Positions 27,985 through 37,552 of a stretch of DNA of 64,000 bases are shown here, piece after piece. Source of the stretch: Hyphomicrobium sp. 12-62-95 (GTDB lineage: Bacteria > Pseudomonadota > Alphaproteobacteria > Rhizobiales > Hyphomicrobiaceae); NCBI GenBank assembly GCA_002279935.1, contig NCCZ01000009.1:64147-128146 (forward strand), read 5' to 3'. Under the pieces are notes generated by a model. It had not been told where the DNA came from, searched no databases, and worked only from the letters and a program-made list of their open reading frames with translations. Position numbers and translations under genes: made by a program. The number at the start of each line of letters is the position of its first letter. The first letter of the stretch is position 1.

Positions 27985-28104
27985 CGGGACCGGTCTTTCG
28001 TATCGGTGTGGCGTTTGGGCTCGTTCGCGCCACGGTTCTGGCACGACCTAGCCCCAGCCGATAGTGTATTCCGGGCCCGCCGTGAAGGGCTGGACGCGCT
28101 GACC

Positions 28105-30051
28105 GTGAACGGGTTTGCCGCCCGGACGTTCCTGCCCATACCCGCCCGCATCCCAGCAGCAGAAAGCGATCCCCTTTTGTCCCGGCTGTTCGAACGCTTT
28201 GAAAAACATATCGATCCCTTTGCCGGGGATGTCACGCAGCGTCCACCGGGGACACTCGCAGCGTTTTATTGGCACTTCGTCGGTCAGAGCTGGCCGGTGT
28301 TCGCGCTGCTCTTGTTCATGGGGTTCTGCGCGGGCGTGCTGGAGGCTTCGCTCTTCGCGTTTGTGGGGTCGCTCGTCGACCGGATGCGGGAGGCGGCCAA
28401 TCCGGAGACGTTCATTGCCGACAACGGGCGGCTGCTCCTATTCATGGCGTTCGTGGCAGCCGTTCTGAGGCCTGCCGTCTCATTCGTGCACGATCTGGTC
28501 AAGCATCAGATGATCGGGGGATCGTTCACGACGCTGATCCGGTGGCAGAGCCATGCCTATGTGCTGCGGCAGAGCCTCGGGTTCTTTCAGAACGATTTCG
28601 CCGGGCGCGTCGCCAACAAGGTGATGCAGGCGGGGCCGGCGGTGCGCGAAAGCGTCGTGCAGTCCATCGACGCGGTGTGGTTCGTCGCGGTGTACTGGCT
28701 GACGGCGCTGGTGCTGTTCGCACAGGCCGATCTGCGGTTGGTTGGTCCGCTGGTGGTGTGGTTTGCGGCCTATGTTTTGGTGCTGCGCTATTTCATTCCG
28801 CGTCTGAAGGCGCGGGCAATTGAGACCAGCGAAGCGCGCTCCATGCTGACGGGGCGGATTGTCGACAGCTATACGAACATTCTGACGGTGAAGCTCTTCG
28901 CGCATACGGAGCGCGAGGATGCGTATGCGAAGTCGGCGATGCAGGAGCAGCTCGACAAGCTGCAGGTGCAGCTGCGGCTGACGACGCTGATGGAAACGTC
29001 GCTGTTTGTGCTGAACGGGCTCCTGCTGGTGGGCATGTCGGCGCTCGCGATCTCGCTGTGGAGCACGCAAGCGGTGACGATCGGGGCCATCGCGCTGGTG
29101 ATGGGGCTGACGATCCGGATTGTGAACATGTCCGGCTGGGTCATGTGGACGGTGGCGGGGATCTTCGAAAATCTCGGTATTGCGTATGAGAGCATGGAGA
29201 CGATCTCGCGGCCGTGGACGGTGCTCGATAAGCCGGAGGCTGCGGCGCTGGCGGTGCCCAAGGGCGAGATCGCGTTCGATGACGTGACGTTCCGCTATGG
29301 GCGGGTGAAGTCGTTTGGCGATACGCGGCGCGGAGGCGTCATCGATGGGTTGTCGCTGACAATTGCGCCGGGTGAAAAGGTGGGACTTGTCGGGCGATCG
29401 GGGGCCGGGAAGTCGACGCTCGTTAGTCTGCTGATGAGGTTTTACGATCTGGAGAGTGGGCGCATCCTGATCGACGGGCAGGACATCGCGGACGTGACGC
29501 AGGAGAGTTTGCGGTCACAGATCGGGCTCGTGACTCAGGATACGTCGCTGCTGCATCGCTCTGTGCTGGATAACATTATGTATGGGCGGCCGGAGGCGGG
29601 GCTGGAGGCGGCGAAGCTTGCGGCGAAGCGGGCGCACGCGGATCATTTCATTCCGGATCTGGAGGATCTGGCCGGGCGGCGGGGGCTCTCGGCGCATGTG
29701 GGCGAGCGGGGCGTGAAGCTTTCGGGCGGGCAGCGGCAGCGGATCGCGATTGCGCGCGTGCTGCTCAAGAACGCGCCGATCCTCATCCTCGACGAGGCGA
29801 CGAGCGCGCTCGACAGTGAAGTGGAAGCAGCGATCCAGGAGAGTTTGCGCGAGTTGATGGCGGACAAGACCGTGATTGCCATTGCGCACCGGCTGTCGAC
29901 GATTGCCGCGATGGACCGGCTGGTGATCATGGACCATGGGCGTATTGTTGAAGAGGGCTCGCACGCAGATCTTTTGCGGCGCGGCGGGCTTTATTCCGAT
30001 CTGTGGAAGCGGCAGTCCGGCGGGTTCCTGGGGCAGGAAGCGGCGGAGTAG
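28105..30051 (+). CDS. ABC exporter, fused membrane and ATPase domains (first of a tandem pair)
   Basis: This half-transporter has six predicted helices (about residues 65-350) and a C-terminal ATPase with Walker A GRSGAGKST, Q-loop VTQDTSLL, signature KLSGGQRQR, Walker B LILDEATSALD and H-loop AIAHRLS. The start is uncertain: GTG 28105 gives 648 residues, while a TTG at 28177 aligns best with the start of the paralogue downstream. The paralogue begins 147 bases after the stop. The pair could form a heterodimer or two homodimers. The substrate (lipid, drug or peptide) is unknown. Confidence 0.88.
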   Translation: MNGFAARTFLPIPARIPAAESDPLLSRLFERFEKHIDPFAGDVTQRPPGTLAAFYWHFVGQSWPVFALLLFMGFCAGVLEASLFAFVGSLVDRMREAANPETFIADNGRLLLFMAFVAAVLRPAVSFVHDLVKHQMIGGSFTTLIRWQSHAYVLRQSLGFFQNDFAGRVANKVMQAGPAVRESVVQSIDAVWFVAVYWLTALVLFAQADLRLVGPLVVWFAAYVLVLRYFIPRLKARAIETSEARSMLTGRIVDSYTNILTVKLFAHTEREDAYAKSAMQEQLDKLQVQLRLTTLMETSLFVLNGLLLVGMSALAISLWSTQAVTIGAIALVMGLTIRIVNMSGWVMWTVAGIFENLGIAYESMETISRPWTVLDKPEAAALAVPKGEIAFDDVTFRYGRVKSFGDTRRGGVIDGLSLTIAPGEKVGLVGRSGAGKSTLVSLLMRFYDLESGRILIDGQDIADVTQESLRSQIGLVTQDTSLLHRSVLDNIMYGRPEAGLEAAKLAAKRAHADHFIPDLEDLAGRRGLSAHVGERGVKLSGGQRQRIAIARVLLKNAPILILDEATSALDSEVEAAIQESLRELMADKTVIAIAHRLSTIAAMDRLVIMDHGRIVEEGSHADLLRRGGLYSDLWKRQSGGFLGQEAAE

Positions 30052-30198
30052 ACTGTCTCAGCTCTACAATGTTTGCTGTCTAGGTTAGAGCAAGCAGCTG
30101 CCCCTCATGGGTCTGTTGCTGCCCCTCACGGGTCTTTTTCTGCCCCTCACCCTAGCCCTCTCCCCGCGCGCGGGGAGAGGGGATAAGAGCGTGCCGTT
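30052..30198. repeat. Family B palindrome with a 21-bp tandem repeat, between the ABC exporter genes
   Basis: Units at 30098-30118 and 30119-30139 (ctgcccctca(t/c)gggtct type) run straight into a family B element at 30140-30182, whose head is the same ctgcccctcac. The element's hairpin is ctctccccgcgcgcggggagag. It separates two genes that otherwise look like an operon. Confidence 0.8.
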
Positions 30199-32037
30199 AT
30201 GTTTTCATTTTTCGAGAGGCTGATCGATCCGTATCGCGCGGTGCCACTGGCGCCGCCGCCTGAAGGGTTGCCCGCGTTTTTCTGGCATTACGTGAAGCCG
30301 GTGTGGCCGATCGTGCTCGGCATTGCGCTGTTAACGGCGGCGATTGCGGCGCTCGAGATCGTGATGCTCGATTACGTGGGGCGGTTCGTCGATCTGATGT
30401 CGACGGCGGACCGGGCGACGTTTTTCGAGGTGCACGGCGGTGACGTGTGGCGCATGGCGCTGCTGGCGCTCGTCGTGTTGCCCATCCTGGCGGTGACGTG
30501 GGAGTTCATCTTCCACCAGTCGTTTGCCGGCAATTTTCCGATGATGATCCGCTGGCAGGGGCATCGCTACATGCTGCGCCAGTCGCTGTCGTTCTATCAG
30601 GACGATTTCGCGGGGCGGATCGCCAATACGCTGATGCAGACGGCGCTTGCGGTGCGCGACAGCGTGGAACGGGTGATCAACACGATTGTGTATGCTGTCG
30701 TGTATGTGGCGAGCGCGATGGTGGTTCTGGTGTCGGCGGACTGGCGGCTGGCCATCCCGCTGGCGGTGTGGATCGCGTCGTATATTGCGGCGGGGGTCTA
30801 TTTTATGCCGCGGCTGGCGCGGTTGTCGGAAGCGCAAGCTGACGCGCGCTCTGTGATGACCGGGCGTGTGATCGACAGCTACACGAACATCACATCGGTG
30901 AAGCTGTTCGCGCATACGGCGGCGGAGGATGCCTACGCCAAGGAGAGCATGGCCGGGTTCATGGAGACGGTGCACGCGCAGATGCGTCTCGTCACCCAGA
31001 TGAATGTGTGCCTCCGCTTGTTGAACTACGGGCTGATGGCGGTGACGCTGATCGTTTCGATTGTTCTTTGGCAGGCGGCACTCGTGACGGTTGGAGCCAT
31101 TGCGGTGGCGACGAGCCTTGCGATGCGGCTTGATGCGCTGTCGGACTGGGTACTGTGGCAGTTAGCGGGGCTCTTTGAGAGCATCGGCGTGGTGCGCGAC
31201 GGGGCGAACACGCTGTCGAAGCCGCTGGGGATCGTGGACAAGCCCGGGGCGCCGGCGCTTGCCGTGCGTCGGGGGGAGATCGCGTTCGATCGCGTCACCT
31301 TCCATTATGGCAAAGGGCGCGGGGTCATTCAGGATTTGAACTTGCGGATCGCGCCGGGGGAGAAGGTGGGCATCGTCGGGCGTTCGGGCGCGGGCAAGTC
31401 GACGCTGGTCAATCTGCTGCTCAGGTTCTTCGAGCCGGAGGCGGGGCGCGTCGTGATCGACGGGCAGGATATCCGCGACGTGACGCAGGAGAGCCTGCGG
31501 CAGGCGATCGGGGTGGTGACGCAGGATACGGCGCTGCTGCACCGGTCGGTGGGGGACAACCTGCTCTATGGGCGGCCGGATGCGAGCGCGGAGGAGGTGG
31601 CGCTCGCGATGCGGCAGGCGTCAGCAGATCAATTCATCGCGGCGCTGAATGACGGGCGGGGGCGTGCGGGGCTCAACGCGATGGTCGGCGAGCGGGGTGT
31701 GAAGCTGTCAGGCGGACAGCGGCAGCGGATCGCGATCGCGCGTGTGCTTTTGAAGAACGCGCCGATCCTGGTGCTGGATGAGGCGACGAGTGCGCTCGAC
31801 AGCGAGGTGGAGGCGGCGATCCAGGAGAGCCTCAACGATCTTATGGCGGGCAAGACCGTGATTGCGATTGCGCACCGGTTGTCGACGATCGCAGCCATGG
31901 ACCGGCTGGTCATCATGGATCAGGGGCGGATCGTGGAGGAGGGGAGCCATGCTGATCTCATTGCCCAGGGTGGCCTCTATGCGGCGCTGTGGAAGCGGCA
32001 GTCCGGTGGATTTTTGGCGGACGGGGAGGGCGACTAG
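30199..32037 (+). CDS. ABC exporter, fused membrane and ATPase domains (second of a tandem pair)
   Basis: This 612-residue protein is a clear paralogue of the preceding one. It shares FFERLIDP/PPPEGLPAFFWHYVKPVWP-type N-terminal text, the SYTNITSVKLFAHT helix and nearly identical ATPase motifs (GRSGAGKST, KLSGGQRQR, LVLDEATSALD, AIAHRLS). Both ATPase sites keep the catalytic Glu after Walker B, so neither is degenerate. The family B repeat upstream leaves it unclear whether it has its own promoter. Confidence 0.9.
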   Translation: MFSFFERLIDPYRAVPLAPPPEGLPAFFWHYVKPVWPIVLGIALLTAAIAALEIVMLDYVGRFVDLMSTADRATFFEVHGGDVWRMALLALVVLPILAVTWEFIFHQSFAGNFPMMIRWQGHRYMLRQSLSFYQDDFAGRIANTLMQTALAVRDSVERVINTIVYAVVYVASAMVVLVSADWRLAIPLAVWIASYIAAGVYFMPRLARLSEAQADARSVMTGRVIDSYTNITSVKLFAHTAAEDAYAKESMAGFMETVHAQMRLVTQMNVCLRLLNYGLMAVTLIVSIVLWQAALVTVGAIAVATSLAMRLDALSDWVLWQLAGLFESIGVVRDGANTLSKPLGIVDKPGAPALAVRRGEIAFDRVTFHYGKGRGVIQDLNLRIAPGEKVGIVGRSGAGKSTLVNLLLRFFEPEAGRVVIDGQDIRDVTQESLRQAIGVVTQDTALLHRSVGDNLLYGRPDASAEEVALAMRQASADQFIAALNDGRGRAGLNAMVGERGVKLSGGQRQRIAIARVLLKNAPILVLDEATSALDSEVEAAIQESLNDLMAGKTVIAIAHRLSTIAAMDRLVIMDQGRIVEEGSHADLIAQGGLYAALWKRQSGGFLADGEGD

Positions 32038-32150
32038 CGGGGGGCGCGCTGTCACATTTGTCGTGGATCAATGACGCGGTGGCGCGGCGTGGCAGTTTCT
32101 AAGCCAACGTAACGGCTTGGCCGGAGTCGGCACCGCCATGGAGGTCTGTC

Positions 32151-32354
32151 ATGCCCAAACTCGCATTGTTGATGTGGATTGTTACCGGCATCGTGTTCGC
32201 CGGAGTCTTCGGGCTCGTGATCCTGGCGACGCCGGCGCTTTCGAACGAGGCGGCGGAATTGTTGCCTTGGGCGGCGCTGGCCGGGTTTGTCGTCGCCATT
32301 CCCGCGTCGGTGGTGATCGCGCGGAAGATTTTGGCGGTCAGCGGTAACCGCTGA
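32151..32354 (+). CDS. Small membrane protein, two predicted helices
   Basis: This 67-residue protein has hydrophobic segments at about 5-26 and 38-60, joined by a polar TPALSNEAAELL turn. GGAGG lies 6 bases before the ATG. It converges on trmL with 4 bases between the stops. I recognise no family. Confidence 0.55.
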   Translation: MPKLALLMWIVTGIVFAGVFGLVILATPALSNEAAELLPWAALAGFVVAIPASVVIARKILAVSGNR

Positions 32355-32358
32355 GCGG

Positions 32359-32823
32359 TCACGGCACCGGGTAGCCGTCGGTCTGGCGGAGCGCCTCGCC
32401 CAAGACCATGGCGGCCGCGACGGCAACGTTTAGGGACCGGAGCGGGGGACGGATCGGGATCGCGACTGCGGCGTCGCAGGCGTCGCGGACGGTATCGGGG
32501 ACGCCGGCACTTTCGCGGCCTAAAAGCAGAGTGTCGGACTCGGAAAATGTGAAAGCGGGGAGCGGCGTCGCGGCCTTGGACGAAAGCAGCACGAGACGGG
32601 CGGCGCCTTGGGCCCGGTGGGCGGACATAAAACTTTCCCAGGAGAGATGACGCGTCAGGTCGACATGGGCGATGTAGTCGAGGCCGGAGCGGCGGAGATT
32701 GCGGTCGGACATGTCGAAGCCGGCCGGGCCGATGATGTCGACGGGGACGGCAAGGCAGGCGGCAAGGCGCAGAATGGTGCCGGTGTTCTGGGGGATGTCG
32801 GGCTGGTAAAGGGCGAGACGCAT
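32359..32823 (-). CDS. trmL: tRNA (cytidine/uridine-34-2'-O)-methyltransferase
   Basis: This 154-residue SPOUT enzyme methylates the wobble ribose of tRNA-Leu isoacceptors with SAM. Motifs are MRLALYQPDIPQNTGTILRL at the N-terminus, LLLGRESAGVP and the knot strand IPIRPPLRSLNVAVAAAM. The length matches the minimal TrmL family. The ATG at 32823 is the conserved start; the open frame extends to 32856 without support. It is divergent from petABC across about 300 bases. Confidence 0.93.
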   Translation of the reverse strand: MRLALYQPDIPQNTGTILRLAACLAVPVDIIGPAGFDMSDRNLRRSGLDYIAHVDLTRHLSWESFMSAHRAQGAARLVLLSSKAATPLPAFTFSESDTLLLGRESAGVPDTVRDACDAAVAIPIRPPLRSLNVAVAAAMVLGEALRQTDGYPVP

Positions 32824-33130
32824 CGGGGGCACCCGGGGCTGTGTTGACTTTGCCAATGGGGCGATGCGGCCGGTTTTGGCCCGTCAACGGAAGCCCCGAT
32901 CACATGCTTCCTCCCAAGCCTGTCAAAGACTATCAAACGGGTGCGGCCAAACGATGCAAGACTTCAGGACGCGAACCGCGCGCACGGACATAGCAGTATA
33001 AGGGGCACCGGTTTAATGAGCTGATCAGCATCGATTCGCTGGCGTGAGGACGTACATTCACGACCGGGGCAGCGCCGTGCATGGGGTGGTTTGCTGAGAC
33101 CCAGCCCCCCGAACCTATCTGGAGGACCAA

Positions 33131-33706
33131 GTGGCTTCGACAGCAGAAGAAGAGCCCAACCGCCGAGACTTTCTCGTCATCGCAGGCGGCGCGTTCGCCG
33201 CCGTCGGTGGGGCTATTACGATGTGGCCCTTCATCGCGCAGATGAACCCGGATTCGAGCGCTCAGGCGCTGGCATCCGTTGAACTCGATCTGGCGCCGGT
33301 GAAGGAAGGCCAGGCGATTACCGCAATGTGGCGCGGAAAGCCGATCTTCATTCGCAATCGCACGAAGGAAGAGATCGAAGCGGCGAAGGCCGTCGATCTG
33401 GCGGCCCTGCCCGACGGTTCGGCGCGCAACATGGCGCTGCCCGAAGCCGATCCGGCGACGGATGAAAATCGCACCAAGGCCGGGCATGAGAACTTTCTCA
33501 TCATGATCGGCATCTGCACGCATTTGGGCTGCATCCCGAAGGGACAGGCCATCGGTGACAGCAAAGGTGAATTCGGTGGCTGGTTCTGCCCGTGCCACGG
33601 ATCGCATTACGACACGGCGGGACGCATCCGAAAGGGTCCGGCCCCTCGTAATCTTGAAGTGCCGCCGTACGCGTTCGTCGGCGATAGCAAAATCAAAATC
33701 GGCTAA
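33131..33706 (+). CDS. petA: Ubiquinol-cytochrome c reductase, Rieske iron-sulfur subunit
   Basis: This 191-residue subunit of complex III has a twin-arginine N-terminus (NRRDFLVIAGGAFAAVGG), which directs folded export and then anchors the protein. The [2Fe-2S] cluster ligands are in CTHLGC (near residue 129) and CPCHGSHYD (near 150). It passes electrons from ubiquinol to cytochrome c1. The start is GTG with GGAGGA upstream. petB follows 12 bases later. Confidence 0.96.
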   Translation: MASTAEEEPNRRDFLVIAGGAFAAVGGAITMWPFIAQMNPDSSAQALASVELDLAPVKEGQAITAMWRGKPIFIRNRTKEEIEAAKAVDLAALPDGSARNMALPEADPATDENRTKAGHENFLIMIGICTHLGCIPKGQAIGDSKGEFGGWFCPCHGSHYDTAGRIRKGPAPRNLEVPPYAFVGDSKIKIG

Positions 33707-33718
33707 GGGAGCACCAGC

Positions 33719-35011
33719 ATGTCGGCTCACGAGTCGAATTACACACCTACCTCGCGCCTCGGAAAGTGGTTCGACGAGCGCTTGCCTGTCGCGCGATTGA
33801 TGCACGGGCAGTTCGTCGATTTTCCGACTCCGCGCAATCTCAACTATGCGTGGACCTTCGGTGGCATTCTCACGTTCTGCCTCGTGGCTCAGATCGTGAC
33901 GGGCATCGTGCTTGCGATGCACTATCAGCCGAGTGCGGAAGGCGCCTTTGCCTCCGTCGACCACATCCGCCGGGACGTGAATTTCGGCTGGCTGATCCAG
34001 CCGATGCATGCCGTTGGCGCCTCGATGTTCTTCATCGCGGTTTATATCCACATCTTTCGTGGTCTTTACTACGGCTCCTACAAGGCGCCGCGCGAAGTGC
34101 TCTGGATCCTCGGCGTGTTCATCCTGCTTGCGATGATGGCGACGGCGTTCATGGGCTACGCGCTGCCCTGGGGCCAGATGAGCTTCTGGGGCGTCACCGT
34201 GATCACCAACCTGTTCTCGGCGCTCGATAGCGTCTGGGCGGGGCTTGGAACCGGGATCACGGAATGGCTGTGGGGCGGCTATGCGGTGACGGGCGTGACG
34301 CTCAACCGCTTCTTCTCGCTGCACTACCTCTTGCCTTTCGTGATCTTCGGCTTGGTTGTGCTGCACATCTGGGCGCTGCACGTGGCCGGTCAGAACAACC
34401 CGACAGGTCTCGACATCAAGTCGAAGTCGGACTCGGTGCCGATGTATCCTTATGCAGTCGCGAAGGATGCCGTGGGCCTGTTCGCCTTCCTGATCGTGTT
34501 CGCTTGGTTCGTGCTCATCATGCCGGACTACCTTGGGCATGCGGATAACTTCACGCCCGCCAATCCTTTGGTGACGCCGCCGCACATCGTGCCGGAATGG
34601 TACTTCCTGCCGTTCTACGCGATCTTGCGCGCTGTGCCGTCGAAGCTCGGTGGCGTGATCGCCATGTTCGCCGCCGTGCTGGTGCTGGTCTTCGTGCCCT
34701 GGCTCGACACCAGCCGCGTACGTTCGGCGAAGTACCGGCCGTACTACAAGATTGCGTTCTGGTTCTTCGTGTTCACCTGCATCGCGCTGGGGTGGCTTGG
34801 CTCGAAGCCGGCTGAACAGCCTTACGTGTTCTGGTCGCAGTTCTTCACGGTTGCCTACTTTGCCTTCTTCCTCGTCGCGTTGCCGGTGCTGGGGCTGATC
34901 GAAACGCCCAGGCAGCTGCCACGGTCCATTACCGAGTCGGTCTTGGGCAGGAGTGGGGGCGGCGGCTCACCGCTGCCAGCGGGTGCGGCTGCCGCACCTG
35001 AGAAGCGCTAA
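33719..35011 (+). CDS. petB: Ubiquinol-cytochrome c reductase, cytochrome b subunit
   Basis: This 430-residue integral membrane subunit carries haems bL and bH and both quinone sites. Visible are the haem-ligand helices ([41 protein letters not shown]), the Qo loop motif PEWYF and [13 protein letters not shown]. The eighth helix and a Gly/Ser/Pro/Ala-rich C-terminal tail end the protein, as in alphaproteobacterial forms. It lies between petA and petC in one operon. Confidence 0.96.
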   Translation: MSAHESNYTPTSRLGKWFDERLPVARLMHGQFVDFPTPRNLNYAWTFGGILTFCLVAQIVTGIVLAMHYQPSAEGAFASVDHIRRDVNFGWLIQPMHAVGASMFFIAVYIHIFRGLYYGSYKAPREVLWILGVFILLAMMATAFMGYALPWGQMSFWGVTVITNLFSALDSVWAGLGTGITEWLWGGYAVTGVTLNRFFSLHYLLPFVIFGLVVLHIWALHVAGQNNPTGLDIKSKSDSVPMYPYAVAKDAVGLFAFLIVFAWFVLIMPDYLGHADNFTPANPLVTPPHIVPEWYFLPFYAILRAVPSKLGGVIAMFAAVLVLVFVPWLDTSRVRSAKYRPYYKIAFWFFVFTCIALGWLGSKPAEQPYVFWSQFFTVAYFAFFLVALPVLGLIETPRQLPRSITESVLGRSGGGGSPLPAGAAAAPEKR

Positions 35012-35024
35012 GGGGGATCGAGCC

Positions 35025-36053
35025 ATGACACGCACAACGAAGGCCTCGAGCCTCATGTACAGGAGCATTGCTGCGGCGGGTCTTTCCGCCGTGGCGCTGA
35101 CCAGCTCGCCGCTCATCTCACTTCCGGCCCTTGCGGCTGGTGGTGGGCCGGAGATCCCCCGCATCGGTTGGTCATTTGACGGGCCGCTTGGCCAGTTCGA
35201 CCGGGCACAGTTGCAGCGCGGGTTCCAGGTGTATCAGAACGTCTGTTCGGCCTGTCACGGGCTGGAGCGGTTGTCCTGGCGCAATCTGGTCCAGCCGGGC
35301 GGACCTGAATTTCCCGAGGAGGCCGTGAAGGCTCTTGCGAAAGAATGGCCGAACAAGATCACGGACGGTCCCAATGATGCCGGCGAGATGTTCGAGCGCG
35401 ACGCATTGTTGTCGGATCGGATTCTTGGACCTTACAAGAACGAAAAGGCCGCGCGGGCAGCACAGAACGGCGCCTATCCGCCGGACTTGTCGCTGATCGC
35501 CCGCGCGCGCAACCCCGAGTACAAGGGGTCGGCACTGGGCCACGGTCCGCACATGCTGAAGGATATTCTCACTGGCTATCAGGCTGGCGGTGAAGATTAT
35601 CTCCACGCGTTGTTGACGGGATATACGGATGTCCCTTCGTATGTGCGCGAAGAGAACGGACACTTGAAGCTGGTTGGTCCGGAAGGCGCCGGCGGCAAGG
35701 CGGTAGAGCAGTGCGCGTCGGTGACGCCGGGCGAAAACGGCAAGCCGGACGTGTGCAACGCGCTGGCCGAAGGCATGAGTTACAACGCGGCTTTCCCGGG
35801 TCATCAGATCGCTATGCCGGCCATTCTGGCCGATGGAGCCGTCGAATATCCCAAGGATGAAAACGGCGTGGCGCTCGTGCCTGCGACGCTCGATCAGCAT
35901 GCCCGCGACGTGGCAACGTTCCTGGCGTGGGCGGCGGACCCACATCTCAACCAGCGCAAGGCAACGGGCTGGCAGGCCCTTCTGTTCCTGCTCGTGACGA
36001 CGGTGCTGCTGTTCCTGGGCAAGAAGCGGATCTGGTCGCGCATCGAGCACTGA
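35025..36053 (+). CDS. petC: Ubiquinol-cytochrome c reductase, cytochrome c1
   Basis: This 342-residue subunit has a signal peptide (ending near LPALA|AGG), haem-binding CSACH near residue 73, an axial Met region (NAAFPGHQIAMP) and a C-terminal anchor helix (QALLFLLVTTVLLFLG) with a basic tail. It accepts electrons from the Rieske protein. A Cys pair around ECASV/DVCNAL may form a disulfide. A strong terminator follows 24 bases after the stop. ATG 35025 is chosen because the signal peptide starts there. Confidence 0.95.
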   Translation: MTRTTKASSLMYRSIAAAGLSAVALTSSPLISLPALAAGGGPEIPRIGWSFDGPLGQFDRAQLQRGFQVYQNVCSACHGLERLSWRNLVQPGGPEFPEEAVKALAKEWPNKITDGPNDAGEMFERDALLSDRILGPYKNEKAARAAQNGAYPPDLSLIARARNPEYKGSALGHGPHMLKDILTGYQAGGEDYLHALLTGYTDVPSYVREENGHLKLVGPEGAGGKAVEQCASVTPGENGKPDVCNALAEGMSYNAAFPGHQIAMPAILADGAVEYPKDENGVALVPATLDQHARDVATFLAWAADPHLNQRKATGWQALLFLLVTTVLLFLGKKRIWSRIEH

Positions 36054-36076
36054 TGCTATAGCCAATATCGAAGAGG

Positions 36077-36114
36077 AGCGGGCGCGGAGCTGGTATCCGC
36101 GCCCGCTTTCGTTT
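36077..36114 (+). terminator. Terminator of petABC
   Basis: A 12-bp stem (agcgggcgcgga / tccgcgcccgct) with a 7-base loop is followed by ttcgtttg. Confidence 0.85.
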
Positions 36115-36141
36115 GCGGATAACGAAAACGAGGAGGCAGCG

Positions 36142-37017
36142 GTGACGGCATCGGTTCTGGGTATTGTCGGCGGCAGTGGGTTTTACAATTTGCCGGGGCT
36201 GTCCAACGCGCGCTGGGAGCATGTTGAAAGTCCGTTCGGGAAGCCGTCGGACGACATTCTGTTTGCCGAGATGGACGGGTTGCCGGTGCGGTTTCTGCCG
36301 CGGCACGGGCGGGGACATAAAGTGCCGCCGTCGGCAATCAATTACCGGGCGAACATCGATGCGCTGAAGCGGGCCGGTGTGACCGATCTCGTCTCGGTGT
36401 CGGCTTGCGGATCGCTTAAGGCAGAGTATGCGCCGGGGCATTTTGTGCTGGTGGACCAATTCATCGACCGCACTTTTGCGCGCGAAAAGTCCTTCTTCGG
36501 GCCGGGGCTTGTGGCGCATGTGTCGGTGGCCGATCCGGTGAGCCCGTTGCTCGTCGATGCGTTGCAGGCGGCGGCAACGGCGGAGGGCATCGCGCACACG
36601 CGGGGCGGGACCTATCTCGTTATGGAAGGCCCGCAGTTTTCGACGCGGGCGGAATCGAACCTCTACCGGAGCTGGGGCTGCGATGTGATCGGCATGACGA
36701 ACATGCCGGAGGCCAAGCTCGCACGGGAATCGGAGATCTGTTACGCGACGGTCGCGATGGTGACGGATTACGACTGTTGGCATGACGATCATGCGGCCGT
36801 GGATGTGGCATCCATCATCGCCGTCATGCACGCGAATACGGAAAAGGCACAGCGGCTCGTCACTAGGCTGGCACGCAATTTCCCACGCGAACATCCCGCA
36901 TGCCCGATCGGGTCGGACCGGGCGCTCGATGTTGCGCTGATCACGGCGCCGGAGGCCCGCGATGCGGCTCTGCTGGCGCGGCTCGATGCGGTGGCGGGGC
37001 GGGTGTTGAAGGCGTGA
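36142..37017 (+). CDS. mtnP: S-methyl-5'-thioadenosine phosphorylase
   Basis: This 291-residue enzyme splits methylthioadenosine with phosphate into adenine and methylthioribose-1-phosphate. Motifs are IGIVGGSG-like GIVGGSGFYNLPG, RHGRGHKVPPSAINYRANI, SACGSL, MEGPQFSTRAES and IGMTNMPEAKLARE. The MTA-type active site text TDYDCWHDD is present, unlike purine nucleoside phosphorylases with Asn there. The start is GTG. It opens a salvage set with apt, mtnA and a class II aldolase, interrupted by one opposite-strand gene. Confidence 0.94.
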   Translation: MTASVLGIVGGSGFYNLPGLSNARWEHVESPFGKPSDDILFAEMDGLPVRFLPRHGRGHKVPPSAINYRANIDALKRAGVTDLVSVSACGSLKAEYAPGHFVLVDQFIDRTFAREKSFFGPGLVAHVSVADPVSPLLVDALQAAATAEGIAHTRGGTYLVMEGPQFSTRAESNLYRSWGCDVIGMTNMPEAKLARESEICYATVAMVTDYDCWHDDHAAVDVASIIAVMHANTEKAQRLVTRLARNFPREHPACPIGSDRALDVALITAPEARDAALLARLDAVAGRVLKA

Positions 37018-37021
37018 GGCT

Positions 37022-37432
37022 TTAGCTGTTGGGGAAGGTGATGAGGATCTTCGCCTTCAGGAGTTCGGGGAAGGCGGCTTCGAGAGCTTGACCGCCGAGC
37101 CAGAGAAGAACGCCCAAAATGAGGATCGCCGGGATGGCGGCGAAGACGGCCTTGATGAAAAACAGCATCAGGCGGAAGAACGGCACGTCGATGGAGCGGA
37201 CGGCGGCGGGGTAGGCCTCATCGGCCGGGTAGCCCGGATAGGTGGCGGCGGAGGCATAGGGCGCCGGTTCGGGCTGGTGGGCGGACAGTCCGGACGGCTG
37301 GGCGTCGCGGTCGCGGGCTTCGCGCTCACGGGCTTCCCGGGCGCGCGCTTCTTTTTCGCGGCGGAGCGTGCGGGGCAGGTCTTCCATATCGCCGTCGGCG
37401 GTCAGCGGTATAGACATCGCATCCATCCTCAT
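37022..37432 (-). CDS. Membrane-anchored protein with a charged N-terminal helix
   Basis: This protein of up to 136 residues has an N-terminal Arg/Glu-rich stretch (LRREKEARAREAREREARD, probably a single long helix), a Pro/Tyr/Ala linker and one C-terminal membrane segment (LMLFFIKAVFAAIPAILILGV). Starts at 37432 or 37417 are both possible. It lies opposite to the mtnP-apt genes and ends 4 bases from the mtnP stop. I know no function for it. Confidence 0.5.
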   Translation of the reverse strand: MRMDAMSIPLTADGDMEDLPRTLRREKEARAREAREREARDRDAQPSGLSAHQPEPAPYASAATYPGYPADEAYPAAVRSIDVPFFRLMLFFIKAVFAAIPAILILGVLLWLGGQALEAAFPELLKAKILITFPNS

Positions 37433-37552
37433 TGGGCCTCTTGTGGGCCGGACACAGCCGGCGAATCAATTTTCGCCCAGTTTACCGGCGTAGCTTTCGA
37501 TTGACGTTCGATATTGGTAGTTTGCGCCGTGAATTTGGCGGGGAGGTGTCTG

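Noticed and set aside
32933..34585. A 550-codon open frame on the minus strand across petA and petB
   Set aside because: It lies antisense to two certain genes, has a His/Arg/Gln-rich composition typical of reversed GC-rich coding sequence, and shows no domain.
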